Origin: Lasiosphaeria ovina
Lineage: Eukaryota; Ascomycota; Sordariomycetes; Sordariales; Lasiosphaeriaceae
NCBI GenBank assembly: GCA_033439765.1
Contig: JAULSN010000009.1
Span: 1,736,001-1,800,000, forward strand
Length of the DNA stretch: 64,000 nucleotides
Direction: 5' to 3'
Numbering within the stretch: the stretch's first letter is position 1; each line of letters starts with the position of its first letter. Below the pieces are notes generated by a model, which was given only the letters and a program-made list of their open reading frames with translations, was not told where the DNA came from and did no database searches. Below are positions 1 to 10,739 of this stretch, in pieces. The translations under genes were made by a program, and so were the position numbers.

Positions 1-1790
1 ATTCTCACATTTCTTGCCTTCAACAGCACCCTCCCCGACCAACAACACCACCACATCCTCCTCCTACACCCCCGGTCCCTTCAGCAACGCAACTTCTACC
101 ACTGCCAGCGCAGCCTGCCAGCCCACCCCTCACAGAGCATCGCATGATGATGTCTACGTCCAGACAGCAAGATGTCATCTTCACCGTCTAGTGCTGTGCT
201 TCGGATGTCGTGTTACCCGCCGCCCAGCGGAACGCCCAGCGGAGCCGGCATGTTACCCATATCGTGGGGCTACCCGGAGGGCTCTGCTTGTTATCGGCGG
301 GTGGCGCGGCGCGGGGACCCGTAGTATTCTCCGAGAGCGCCGGCAGCCCGGAAAGATGGCTCCGCCGCTATCTTTGCTCTGGGGCGGTGCTCGGGATCTG
401 TTATCGTTTAATATCCCTCACTTTGAAAAAGTATTGCACTATTACGACACTTACCTCCGCCGGGTTTCGCACCTGCAGATAGTCGACAACGCGTCTCACA
501 ACCCAAATAGATATTCAAGAGCTGCCAGAAACTAAACACATATGTGCCCATATCGCGGCCCAAGATTCCAGTAGTCTACCAAACATCAAGCCCTATGTTC
601 TCCAGCGCTAGCGTCCACCCAAGTCCAGTCCCGTCTCTACCTTCTCCCCTAAGCCCTGCCGCTTCTCGATATACGAGTAGAACGCTATGATCTTCCTATT
701 AGGTCAGGGTGGTCCGCTTACCTACGAGGTAAGGGGGAGATCCAAACCCAAGCCTATCGGCGTTTGAACCGTCGGCCCACCGCCCGGTGTCCCACTCGAT
801 TCCTTCCCATTCTCCTCCAAGCCCACACGCGCCGTTGGTTGAAAGAAATCGATAATGCCGGCTTGCTTGATGCTAGCGGCCCAAAGGGCGAGCCCACTAT
901 CAATCGCGCCCTTAACTCCGCGCCGCACACGCACCCGTTCGAAGTGATATTTCCAGGTACACTAGCGGTGTAGGTCGCCCCCGTAGTCTTTGACGAAGTA
1001 AGGATAGCGCTTCTACTGGTGAAGCCTACGTAGTTCCGAGTCTATGAGGATGCCCTTACTATTTGGAGCCGGGACGTAAGTAATACATTTCTCGGCCCAT
1101 ATTAGACCGTAAGGCTCCTAATTACCCGCGTTAAAATACCGTTGGGTCCCTCCGGACGTGCGCTTGTACTGGATGAACCAGCGAGGTCTGGGCTTATGGC
1201 AGGCCTCGAACGGAATAGCTGTTCTCCTGAATGGCAGCCGCCGTTTCTTGAAGATATGGGAGTCGGGTATCGTGAAGTAAATGCTGGCCTGGGCTCGGAA
1301 GTGGTGGTTGTGGGCGTCGAGATAGATGTAGGAAGCAAGTTATCGCAGCCGAGAGGGAAGGGGGGCAACCGCTCCTTTTATCGACGAAGCCCTAGAAGCA
1401 CTACGCCGCCACACGGACGGACAGACAGAAACGCCGACGGTGACGCCTATACCCAAAAGCTTTTTCATACCTCATGTAGCTCTGCCAACCTCACACACAC
1501 ATCGGGTCCTTCAGACGGCAGCCTAGTTTCCACCTGCGTGCCGGAGGATGCCAGCGTAATGAAACTCAGGGGCTGGGTCGTCGAGCGCAGCCTCCGCCTG
1601 GGGGGGTTACGCAGGACAGAGGCCATCAACTTAGTGTCTTCACAGAGGCGGGTTCAACCCGGTGCACTACTTCAAGAACCCTTATTTCGCAGGGCATCTC
1701 CACTCTGTGCAACCCATCAAATCCTCTTACCGCCTGTATAAAACCACGTCCCCAGAGCGCGCTCGAGTAGTACCCGTCATGTCCCTTGGC
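1..1790. other. Stretch without a recognisable gene
   Basis: I read all six frames here. The open frames (for example 1142-1741 on the plus strand and 1102-1368 on the minus strand) show no domain, no conserved motif and no believable splice structure. The stretch lies beside degraded genes and probably contains further unrecognisable relics. Confidence 0.5.
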
Positions 1791-1792
1791 AG

Positions 1793-2641
1793 CGTCAATA
1801 TGCCAAGCGGACAAGGGACGAGCTTGAGGTGGATCTTAGATACCTCAAGGATGACATTGGGAAGAAGGCCAAGAGATTGAAACCGTCCACATCCTATGAT
1901 TCGGACTTCTGGACTGCCAACGCCGAGATCAGCCGCCTCTGCCAACACGGGGGCGGGGATGGAATCCCGCCTCAAGTTTCTCGAGTACAAAGAAACTAGT
2001 CACACGAATCTATCCGAGGACGACTAGTTCACTCTTGAGCAAGTACGGAACCTCGAGCGACAGATCTTGGCATATCGCCAGGCTGAGGACATTGCGAAGA
2101 AGCAGGCAGACAGGATTGGAAGAGTCGTACCGGGCTCAAGGCGCTCTTCTTCAAGCTGTTTATCTCCTCTCCCCAAGGCTTGAATATCAAGAACTCGGGG
2201 GCTGGCCGCCGCGATACTCGCGACCAGTCCAACATGGTACGACAAATGCGAGAGGAGTACTGCCCTGATGCCATGGACCTAGTTTGGGATCCCATCACGG
2301 GACGATGGGAGCTAAGGGGCAACGTCCACGCCGCACACCTGTATAGCTGGCGCCAGGTTGAGTTCATGGAGACCATTTTCGGTCCTAGTACTAAGGATGA
2401 AATATTCTCTCGGTTGAACAGTCTGTTTCTCACGCCGCAGATCGAGGACGCATTGGACAAGGGGTACACTGCGATTGTCCCGGACATTCACCTCGATCCA
2501 CAGGACAACCAATTCCCACGCAATAATCTTGAAGAAAGGAATAAGGCTTTTCGAGCTTGGGAAAACTCCAAGGTTAAAGAGTACAAGGTGGTGGTCCTTT
2601 GCCCGAAGCCACGAGGCCGTCAATACCAACCCATGGATTGA
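1793..2641 (+). pseudogene. Relic of a fungal coiled-coil/HNH-nuclease-type protein
   Basis: Three consecutive pieces in different frames read as one protein. Piece 1 (about 1793-1960) has a charged helical segment ending in DFWTANAEISRL. Piece 2 (about 1960-2183) continues as a heptad-like helix containing LEQVRNLERQILAYRQAED and is broken by TAG at 2025-2027. Piece 3 (2180-2641) carries WDPITGRWELRGNVHAAHLY, then IFGPSTKDEIF and IVPDIHLDP. The AHLY, IFG and IVPDI blocks resemble the HNH_2-type domain of an expanded family in filamentous fungi. That assignment comes from remembered family features, not a search. At least two frameshifts and one nonsense codon make an intact product unlikely. 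The function of this fungal family is unknown; a nuclease role is inferred from the fold only. Confidence 0.6.
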
Positions 2642-2794
2642 TGAAACATGCGCAACTAAGACCGATATTTCACCTACATGGCAGGCCACTCAAGTTTCGG
2701 ACGACTAGAATGAGGACAAGGATGAGGATACGCTGGCTTGATTGGGTCCTCTTCGCAGCCAAAGCGCAAGCAGGAGAATGGTAGCTGCGCGGTT

Positions 2795-2856
2795 GTAATT
2801 ATACCGATTGGCACGATTTAATTTAATTATTTAATCATGGCAATTGGCATAATTAC
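2795..2856. repeat. Imperfect inverted repeat, 24-base arms
   Basis: The arms at 2795-2818 and 2833-2856 are reverse complements at 20 of 24 positions and flank a 14-base A+T-rich loop. Three of the four mismatches are transitions. The local A+T content is much higher than the flanks. It lies between the HNH relic and the helicase relic. It could be a terminator-like hairpin or a tiny transposon remnant; nothing decides between these. Confidence 0.45.
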
Positions 2857-2878
2857 ACCCTTCGATTGACGCAGTACT

Positions 2879-3376
2879 AACAGCATGACAGATGCCTATA
2901 TGATGCACCTACTGGAGACCGGCCCTTTGCGCGGCTGGATGTTGATGAATGAAGTGGGCAGTGGCAAGACTTTCACTTACCCCTTCGCTATCTGCCTCGA
3001 CATTGCGGAGATCAAAAAAGCGCATGCGCAGGGTAAAAAGGTGCCAGCAATGCCAACCCTTGTACTCCTGCCCGCCAACATTTAAAGAGGCGTACCTCTA
3101 GATACGGAGCAGTCCATTACGAACGAGCAGAGAGAGGTGACGAAGTCTACGATCCGGTATAGCATCGGCTTATACTTTGAGCGATTCGAAATAGACGAGA
3201 CAACCCACACAGTCTCAGACATGAGAGTCTGGCCTTTAAACGCCAAGGGAAAACCAATCCCAGGAGCGACCAGGCCACTTCCAGCAGAGGAGAGGGTAAA
3301 GACGGAGGTGGACACACGCCGCTATGACTCTGAGATTACAACTTCCGTGGGCGCCTGCCCGCCCGAATGCCCTTGA
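2879..3376 (+). pseudogene. Fragment of an SNF2-type helicase-like protein
   Basis: The frame at 2885-3085 reads through GWMLMNEVGSGKTFTYPFAI, a Walker A loop (GSGKT) in the context typical of the first helicase motif of SNF2-family ATPases. It then gives TLVLLPANI, which resembles motif Ia, and stops with TAA at 3083-3085. A second piece in another frame (3137-3376) contains FERFEIDETTHTVSDMRVW. The rest of a helicase (DExx box, second RecA lobe) is absent. This is a truncated, frameshifted remnant, and the SNF2 assignment is by motif only. Confidence 0.5.
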
Positions 3377-3419
3377 TCGGTCCCGATCCTCTCCTCCCTT
3401 CTTGCCACTGGTCCCGGGC

Positions 3420-3640
3420 TTCTTGACCCCAGATTGCTCCCGATTCTGGCCCGAAGCTTGCACCTTTGCCTTCCACTTCGCGACCAGTTCCCTCATGTTT
3501 GCCAGGTTGCCTTCAGGTTCAAGGGTCGGCTTCCAGACGACCATGTAGTACCACTCCCCGTGTATGATCTCCTCTCCCACGATGACTTGGCCCTCCCATC
3601 CGCCGGGTGGCACTTCCTCGCCTTCGGTGACGTTTTCAGC
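3420..3640 (-). pseudogene. Chromodomain-like fragment
   Basis: The minus-strand frame spanning 3236-3688 contains EEIIHGEWYYMVVWKPTLEP followed by GNLANMRELVAKW. The W-Y-x2-V-W-K, LEP-x-GNL and ELV spacing resembles the second half of a fungal chromodomain (normally YLVKWKG...TWEPxxNL...ELV). The usual KWKG turn is degenerate and there is no clear start. Chromodomains occur in heterochromatin proteins and in chromoviral retrotransposon integrases; no other retroelement domain is visible beside it. Weakly supported. Confidence 0.3.
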
Positions 3641-3853
3641 ATCCCCCAGTGACGACCTAGGGCAGGTGCCTCTGCTTGGGCCCGCCAAATCGAGGTTCTC
3701 AGCGGCAAGCTGGGTGGTGCCGACGTGGGGGAAGGCTTCGGTGGACTTCTCGCCGCTTTCCGGGCGGGGCTGGGCTGCTCTTGAGAACGCGGTCTGTCGG
3801 AGGACTCGCTACATCGTTCGGCCGCTCCCTCCACCGAGAGCCGGGAATGGACT

Positions 3854-3893
3854 AGGGCAGGGCAGGGCAGGGCAGGGCAGGGCAGGGCAGGGC
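3854..3893. repeat. (AGGGC)n pentanucleotide tandem repeat
   Basis: About eight perfect tandem copies of the five-base unit AGGGC. Because the unit is not a multiple of three, every frame through it is open, which produces the spurious proline-cysteine-rich minus-strand ORFs here. Confidence 0.9.
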
Positions 3894-4599
3894 TGACCTC
3901 AGGCGCGGTAGTTGCCTTGTCCGAGTAGAAACTAACCATTCGGTCCCAGCTGCTAGGAAATTCACTGTCATACCACGATCAACGCCACAAGTGTTAGTCT
4001 GATGAGGAGAGTCTGGCAATTCCGGCGATGGGTCCTGTTTCTCGGTAAGGTCATATACCTCCCGCAGGAGCCAACAGATCCTCGATTGGAGGAAGCGTGA
4101 TGTCGTGATCCGCCTCAGCACAGAAGCTGGTGGCACAGAGAAGAGAGGAAATGAAAATGGTTCGACAGCAGGTAGAAATACAGAAGCGGTTCAAATACGG
4201 CAGCGCCTGCTGCTATTGTTCTAAATAGGTCCTATTGTGTGCGCATCTGATTAATACTGCTTATTGATCGGATGAACCCATTGTTCTCAATCTAAATCGC
4301 ACCTGTTTTACACTATCGCTAGTCAATTAGATGCCGCGCCGGTACTGGTGTGGTTGGTTCAATCGGCGACCTAGGTTGGACCAAGGAGAGACCTAGGCCT
4401 TTCCTAGGCGGCTCCTTAGGAGGATTCGGAGCTCATGGCTGTGTGATGCAGAACAGAGCTGTTAGAGCCCTCATCTTCGCTCTCTCCGTCTTCTTCAGTG
4501 CTAGTGTGTCGTTCAGTGCTATATCGAACACGGTTTCTTTCTCGAGGTTTGTGGTAATGCGATCACCACTTCCGCCACCGTGCCGGCTGAGACGCCATT

Positions 4600-4790
4600 G
4601 GCGAGGGCATCTCTGTGCCGTGTCGGTGACCGTCGACTACCGGCTGGCGCCCGAGCACAGGGACCTCGACCTGGTCGAGGACTGCTATGCCGCGCTGTGC
4701 TGGGTGGGCGAGAACCTGACCGGGCTGGACATGGAACCGGCACGGCTGATGCTGGCGGGCGCGTCGGCGGGCGGCCGAAGAAGAATCCCT
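4600..4790 (+). pseudogene. Alpha/beta-hydrolase fold-3 fragment
   Basis: The plus-strand frame encodes VTVDYRLAPEH, then a helix containing VEDCYAALCWVGENL, then RLMLAGASAGG. VDYRLAPEH and G-x-S-A-G-G are hallmark blocks of the hormone-sensitive-lipase-like family, the latter being the nucleophile elbow with its catalytic serine. The upstream HGGG oxyanion block is missing. The frame ends a few codons after the elbow, so the acid and histidine of the triad are missing too. Its G+C-rich codon use is higher than the surrounding DNA and resembles bacterial members, so an old horizontal acquisition is possible but unproven. A dead fragment. Confidence 0.6.
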
Positions 4791-5042
4791 TGAGGAACGA
4801 AGGTTGAAAGAGAAGAGCAATGTCTCCGCGTTCGGATCGCACGCGAACGACAACGAATATAATGTACAATGCATGGGCCCACATTCTGACATTCGTGAAG
4901 GCCAAGAAACTTCGGGTATGAACGCAACTATCCCCTGAACTATATCGGCCAACCCCAAGTTGGCAGCTTAGGCCTCCCCATGCCGCTGGAAGCGCGTCTT
5001 CCAAGCCTCCATTGCTGGATTGTGGCCACAGGAATGGCTAGC

Positions 5043-8007
5043 TTAGTACATTAACTGCTGCAAGGCGACGGCGGCCGAGCGCCGGGAGAGCCACTTCAAC
5101 AACGTTGTCACCACCAGTCTCCTTTCCATCGGCCTGTAGCATCTGTGTCAGAGAACAGCTAACAGAAGTAGGGACTATGAAATCTAGGGAGATCTGTGGG
5201 GGGGGGGGGACGTGTTCCCTCTGAGTTCCATCTAGTACTGCACAGCACTGCGCATCGTGGGCGGCGAGAGTAACGTACTTGGGGATATAGCCGTCTATGC
5301 CTTTATCAAGGCAGAGTACGAGGTCGCCTTTGAGAGCATGTAAAGTCATGGCCACAATGGATACGTAGATCCCGGCGACGCGTATTCTCATCGTTGCCTC
5401 GCGGCCGTCCATGGTGGGCATATTGATGTCCATGAGGAGGAGATCAAAAGAGGCGGCTTCGGCGCACACCACTGTGGCATGAGGAGTCAGTCGAGTCGTC
5501 TTCCCGGAACCGCCTCTGCGGCTCTTGCCCAAAACAAACGAGGAATGCATCATGGTTCTTACTAACAACGGCCTCGGCGCCGTCCGCCGCAAGCGCAATG
5601 CGACTAAAGCCGAGAGTGTAGAGAGTCTTGACGAGAACCTTTTGGTTGATTAAATTGTCCTCCACCACCAGGACCCGCTTCGCCGGCGCTAGGACCTTGG
5701 GTTGCTGATCGGGGTCACCGGTAAACCCGGTGGGAGTCGTGGAATGACTCTGTTGGCGTAGTCTCAGGCTTTCTCTGAGTGTTTGGACCTGGTCGAGACT
5801 CTTGATCTTCTTAAATCTGGCCGTGAACCAGAATAAGCTGCCCCGCCTATCCGGATTCGGCCGGTGCCCGATCTCGCCACCCATAAGATGGACTAGAGAC
5901 TCGGAGATGGACAACCCGAGGCCGGTACCCTGGTAGTGCTTCCTAGTCGTCTCCTCCAGTTGTGTGAACGGTTTGAAAAGGTTTGCGGACGAGGTCTCCG
6001 AGACGCCGATCCCAGTGTCCACCACCTCGGAGAGCATCACATAGCTATCCTCATCCTCCTCCTTCACCGAAACCTTGACAGATATGCTTCCTCTGTCCGT
6101 GAACTTAGCAGCGTTCCTAATCAACTGCGGCCTAGAGCATCAGTATTCGAACTGAAAATCGCCGTCACGCTCGGGCTTAGAACAAGGGAACTTAGGAAAC
6201 TGAGTACATTCTGGATGACCTGCCGGTACTTGAGGGGGTCACCTTCGACCGCAGGGTCAGCCCCGTCCACTCTGAATCTTCTTCAGTGTCTGTGCCGACT
6301 CACCTTGGACAGATTTGGGAAGGTACTGGCCGAGCTGAAGCTCAAAGTGCACCCCTGGAGAGAGAGTCGGCCGCTCGCTGCGGACCACTGAGGTTACGAT
6401 AGCAGCAATAGCAACAATGTCAGCATTAATAGAGAAGCTGCCAGAGGCCAATTTCGAGTAGTCCGAGATTTCGTTGATGACTTGAAGGAGCACCTGGCCG
6501 GATTCCTCTATGATGGTAACTGTCCCTCGATGATCCTGCGTTAATGTTGTGTCTAGAAGCAGACTACACGCCGACAGCATCCCGTGCATTGGAGTACGGA
6601 TCCTAGAAAGCTATATCAGCGTATGCGTCCAAATATGCCGCGTATCAGGGGCGGACATGACGATTCGCGGACCAATCACTGTCGTCAAACCACTTGGGAA
6701 GGACACTGCTTACTCGTGACTCATATCAGCCAGGAAATCAGACTTGAGCTTCGCGCTCTCTTCGTCTGCAACACACGGAGTCAGCTATCGCACCAGACCA
6801 CCGGGGGTGGGTAGGTGCGGAGCTATGACGACCAAGGCGGCCACTTGGGATATCTCGAAGTTCCCGGGGATGTGGGGAGGGGAGCACGAGAAACTGCGAG
6901 AATAGCCTACACGCCGCCATGAGTCGCTGTTCGTTGGCCTTCCCCTCCGTGAGATCACGTGTAACCTTTCCAAAGCCGACGTGGACGCCGTTCCTCATAA
7001 TCTTGGTGATAATGACATTCGCCCAGAATCGAGTCCCGTCCTTGCGATAGAGCCAACCCTCGTCCTCGACGCGGCCATGCTGCCGGCAAATCTCCAGCTC
7101 CTTCTCCGGCTTCCCGGTCCTGAAGTCCTCGCCGTAGAAGACCGAAAAGTGTTGCCTAATGATTTCGTCGCGTGTGTATCCTTTGCCGAGTTCTGCTCCA
7201 ATGTTCCAGGTCGTGACGTAGCCGCCCGTGTCGAGGAGAAAGATGGCGTACTCCTTGACCGCATCGGGAAGAAGGGATCGGTCCTCCGAATGGCCCTGCT
7301 TGTCACAGCCTCAGCTAGGTCACAAGCCAGTCGATCCGTGTCGGCGCCGCGCCGGAGCTGCCCGTGCTGCCCGAGCAGTTGCAATAACTGTCGGCCAGAA
7401 CATTGTTCGGAAGGAAAGCCCCAGATGTCCAGGAGGCTCTGAGACACCTGGCGAACGCGATACGACGGAGACAATATCACGGTAGGGACCGGCGAGAAGT
7501 GAAAGATGTCGTTCAAGTCGGGTGTCTCCCGGTCTTCTTGCTGGTCACAAGAGCCGTCGCGGCGGCAAGGCGGTTGCGATTCAAACCAGGCCTTCCTCGC
7601 AGCAACGTACCAGGCATGGATAGCTAGTGGAGAGTTGTCCTTGGGTCGTTGTGGCGAGGACGACGGTGGACCAACTGAAGGCGTGGAGCTGTGAGCAGGT
7701 GATGCAGCAGGTGGTTCCGCGGCCTCGGGAGCTGTCTCGGAGGCCTGGTAGGGGGCGATTACCCGCCTCTTCCATTTCCGGGAGCTGCTCCAAACCCCCC
7801 GTTGCCTTGGTCGCGTGCGTCTAGTCCCGGGCTCCTGAACTTCCGCTTTCGGACCCCGGGTGCCGACCTATCGTCGTCCCGCGTCAGATCGATGAAGATG
7901 ACATCGCGTCCAGGTGGTTTGCGCCCGGATGTGGACGTGGATGCGGGTTTAGGGGTGACTGGGTCGTCGATTGTGCCATTGCGTCGTGGACACGCGACCT
8001 CAAGCAT
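5043..8007 (-). CDS. Hybrid histidine kinase (PAS-PAS-HisKA-HATPase-REC), possibly inactivated
   Basis: Sensor kinase that would autophosphorylate on a histidine and pass the phosphate to its own receiver domain. I infer seven exons: 8007-6911, 6765-6714, 6602-6304, 6242-6208, 6124-5563, 5471-5279 and 5142-5043. All six introns are GT-AG and phases agree. Domains in order: disordered N-terminus with VIFIDLTRDD; a short PAS (FHFSPVPTVILSPS); a second PAS (VKEYAIFLLD to FGKVTRDLTE); the H-box DFLADMSHEIRTPMHG, whose Glu codon is split by an intron; HATPase with N box (LIRNAAKFT), DTGIGV and GTGLGL; and REC with LVVEDN and MDINMPTMDG. The ATG at 8007 follows a pyrimidine-rich tract in the transcript sense. 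Two problems remain: a frame change at the C6 run 7795-7800, and another near 7264-7277 where the first PAS looks short. Either the gene is decaying or the sequence has errors. Confidence 0.75.
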
Positions 8008-8519
8008 TCTGGCTGCCTGCGAGGGGGCTTGGTGGGCGAGGGGCGCTTGAGAGAGAGAAGAGAGAGAAGAAGAGAAGAGGAAGAAACGGGGACTCGAGGC
8101 GAAGGGGTGGGACGGCCTTTTAAGTGCACGGAGGGTCCCATTTCCGAGCCTCCCCGTCCCCTTCCCTTCCCTCCGCGCCTCCCCCTTCTCCGACCTCCCC
8201 TCCTTCACCACCCCTCCACACCTGCCTCTCGCCACCCCTACCTCCCCTCCCCCCTCTCCCCGCCGCGAGGCGGTCCTCCGAGGAGCAGCCGATGAGCCCT
8301 CAGGAAAGCATCACCGGCGACGTGGCGTTGGTGACGACAGCCGACCTGGCCTAGGCTGCAGTGTAGCCGGTTTTGTCCCTGGAGCTCGCCGAGCGGCGAT
8401 CTAGGTGTCATAGGTGATCCAGACTCGGATAGATGTTGCGGAGCTCCGTAGCCTGAGCGAAACTGAGCCGAGAATCAGATGTTTCTTGCCGCGGGTAGAG
8501 CCATCAGACCGATGAGCCA

Positions 8520-8886
8520 ACCCGAAGAACATTCCTCAGGCTAGGTGTAGGCTTTTCCCCCCCTTCGTGTGAGAACAATCTTCGGTGTGGGTTTCGGGCT
8601 CTCAGGGAGGTTCGCCGCCGTCCTCGTCCGTATGGTGATCTTAGGCCGCAGGTCCCGTTCATGGACAACTTTGGCGTGATTCTTAAGCCGCATTTCATCC
8701 TCCAACACGATGCCCTTGGCCTTGCAATCTGGGACGAGGCATGGCACGGCCTCGGTCCTGTGCCTCAGGAGATGCCGTTCTACACAGTTCCCACATCATC
8801 CCCTTTCGAGTGAAGCGTCTCCCGCAGAAGATACACTCGTGCCGCCCCTCGGGAGTCAACTCTCGGAAGACCGATTCCTGTATCAT
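8520..8886 (-). pseudogene. C2H2 zinc-finger protein fragment
   Basis: One minus-strand piece reads HECIFCGRRFTRKGMMWE. After a one-base frame change the next piece reads RHLLRHRTEAVPCLVPDCKA and continues with EMRLKNHAKVVHERD. The CxxC of the first finger and C-x4-C...H-x4-H of the second are visible. Paired fingers like this occur at the C-terminus of several fungal families, including ones linked to DUF3435/FluG-domain proteins, but no such domain is seen upstream. The frameshift falls inside the first finger, so this is a relic. Confidence 0.5.
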
Positions 8887-9231
8887 GGACGCGTACCACG
8901 GCTTCGACGCGATGGTAGGTTCACGCGCTGGGAGCCCACAAGACGCCTCACCTTGCGCGGCAACGTTTTTCCGATGATGTCCGAGTCCCCATGCGGTTCT
9001 ACGCAGACCTCAGCTGCTTCGGCTCGATTTTCCAGGCGTAATCGACCCAGGCGTTGATGGCGTCAACCTTCCTGCGCACGATCTCGCCGGGAGGTCGAAC
9101 ACTCCGCTCGAAAGCGACGTTTTCTCGCTGAGTGGGCCGGCGGGGAATCCGTCAACGGTCAAGCTCGAGCCCGACGTCGGATGGCTCTGAGACAGACGCT
9201 TCGATAAGACTCGGGCCAAGGCTTCAACAAG

Positions 9232-9237
9232 TATAAA
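9232..9237 (+). promoter_or_regulatory. TATA box upstream of the SIR2-like relic
   Basis: A perfect TATAAA lies 97 bases before the ATG at 9334, and a long C+T-rich tract (about 9241-9312) lies between them. This is the usual layout of a filamentous-fungal core promoter. It suggests the downstream pseudogene was once an expressed gene. Confidence 0.45.
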
Positions 9238-9333
9238 GGGGCGCCTCCCCTCCCCCTCGGCCTTCGCCCTTGCCGTCCATCTCTCTCCCTCGTCCAACTC
9301 TCCCCCCTTCTAGCTTCGAACACAAATTCGGAC

Positions 9334-9864
9334 ATGCCTAAGCAGAGAGCTCCCACGAAATCTCGCGCCCCGCGCCATCAACCATCAGGGGCATTAGTCG
9401 CCTCGACTCGGTTAAGCATGACCCTACCGACAATACCACTCGCGCCTCGATCAGCTGAGGTCAACCGGGCGAGCTGGATAGGCTGAAGGAAGAGCTTCAC
9501 ACCAAGAAAACTATTGTCCTTATTGGAGCTGGCATCTCCACCAACGCGGGTAGTACGTCCACCATCCCTCCGTCGCTATGGCTGTTCTAACCCGCACACA
9601 GTCGACGACTTGGAGATAACGAACGCCTTCAAGAACGTTCTACGGAAACAGGTGGACGCCGTCATCATTGTGGGAACGAGACTTGAGATTCGTCCGCTGA
9701 AGGAATTTGCGGAGAAACCCTTGAAATCGGTCCAGTCACGCAGTTCCGAAGGCACCACTGTGTGGGTGAGTACGGAGGAGCCCAAACTTAGGGATGAGTT
9801 CGACTCTTGTATCAAGTATAGGGTCATTGGAGACTATGACGCTTTCGCTTCTTTCATCAGATAG
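9334..9864 (+). pseudogene. SIR2-type (sirtuin-like) gene relic with internal deletion
   Basis: The ATG at 9334 opens a basic N-terminus that changes frame near 9395. The next frame reads RLDSVKHDPTDNTTRASIS, hits a TGA at about 9457, then continues to KKTIVLIGAGISTNAG. That is the NAD-binding GAGxS motif of sirtuins. The sequence then jumps to a C-terminal piece, VDAVIIVGTRLEI...TTVWVSTEEPKL...YRVIGDYDAF, ending at 9864. The central catalytic region, with the NID and HG blocks and any zinc finger, is missing. The pieces fit the fungal DHS-like NAD/FAD-binding sirtuin family; the deletion, frameshift and stop make it a pseudogene. Confidence 0.65.
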
Positions 9865-10739
9865 CTAATACCACGAGGGTCGGTCGAGTAGACCGGATTG
9901 ATGTGAACCTCGGGAGGTAACCTTGCATTGAGAATGATGACGAGCCCATTCGAGGAACCGGGTACGCCCACCGCCTACCGGTATACGCTTGAAGAGGACT
10001 GACTACTCCGTGAAAGCAACCACGGTGCATCGCGTTCTCGTGTCGTGGTACTAGAACGGAGACACGCACGCCGTCAAGTTGAGACCAGAGTCCAGCCGGC
10101 GGGTCTCACCGTGTGCCTGCACGTATGTTCGTCAGCAAACGGTAGGATCCGTAAAATGTCTTGCTCGACGAGTGAGTCCCATGAATCCACGGCCTGGCTG
10201 CCCGACGAGGCGCTCCACGGAAGCACACTTCGGCTCCATCTCCCAGAGCAGGAGTGCAGGAACAAAAATCCGTCGCATCGAGCCCGGTGTTAGTCGGCGC
10301 ACAAAACGGCGGACGTTGATGGAACGGAGCGCGGCCGTGTTGGTCGGCTGCAATCTCCGCAGCGGAGAGCGACCCACGTGGAATCACAAGACTATGGTGT
10401 GCAACCGTGAATCGGGGTGCCCTTTTGGAGTTCCTGAGCTGAAGAGGTTGGCAGGTACTCGGTGGCCCGAGCTCTGGGTACCTCTGGAGGGTGGTTAAGG
10501 GTGCCGAAAAGAGCGGGTCGGGGCTAGCACCCAGGACGGCAAAACATAACTTCAGAGTGTAATGACTTTTAGCCCCATGCTCCGTATGATGATGGGATGG
10601 GAGGTAAATCGGAGTATTGTGGTAATTGTGCCACATGGAAGTACAGAATCAAGCACGTATTGTCACCACGCGCTAGCAGGCACGAGACAATAGCAAAACA
10701 TCATAGGAGAGGGAATGACAATGATAACTCATAATTCTC
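9865..10739. other. Intergenic, no recognisable gene
   Basis: Overlapping short open frames on both strands (for example 10079-10498 plus and 10106-10636 minus) are mutual shadows without domains or splice structure. The final part is the 3' flank of CWC24. Confidence 0.5.

Noticed and set aside
1640..1670. tRNA B-box-like GGGTTCAACCC
   Set aside because: No matching A box, acceptor stem or anticodon arm within the required distance.
3852..4136. Minus-strand ORF ending in Pro-Ala-Leu-Pro-Cys repeats
   Set aside because: Kept open only by the (AGGGC)n pentanucleotide, which has no stop in any frame.
6981..7442. Plus-strand ORF of 153 codons over the histidine kinase
   Set aside because: Antisense to the second PAS domain, whose sequence is clearly conserved on the minus strand.
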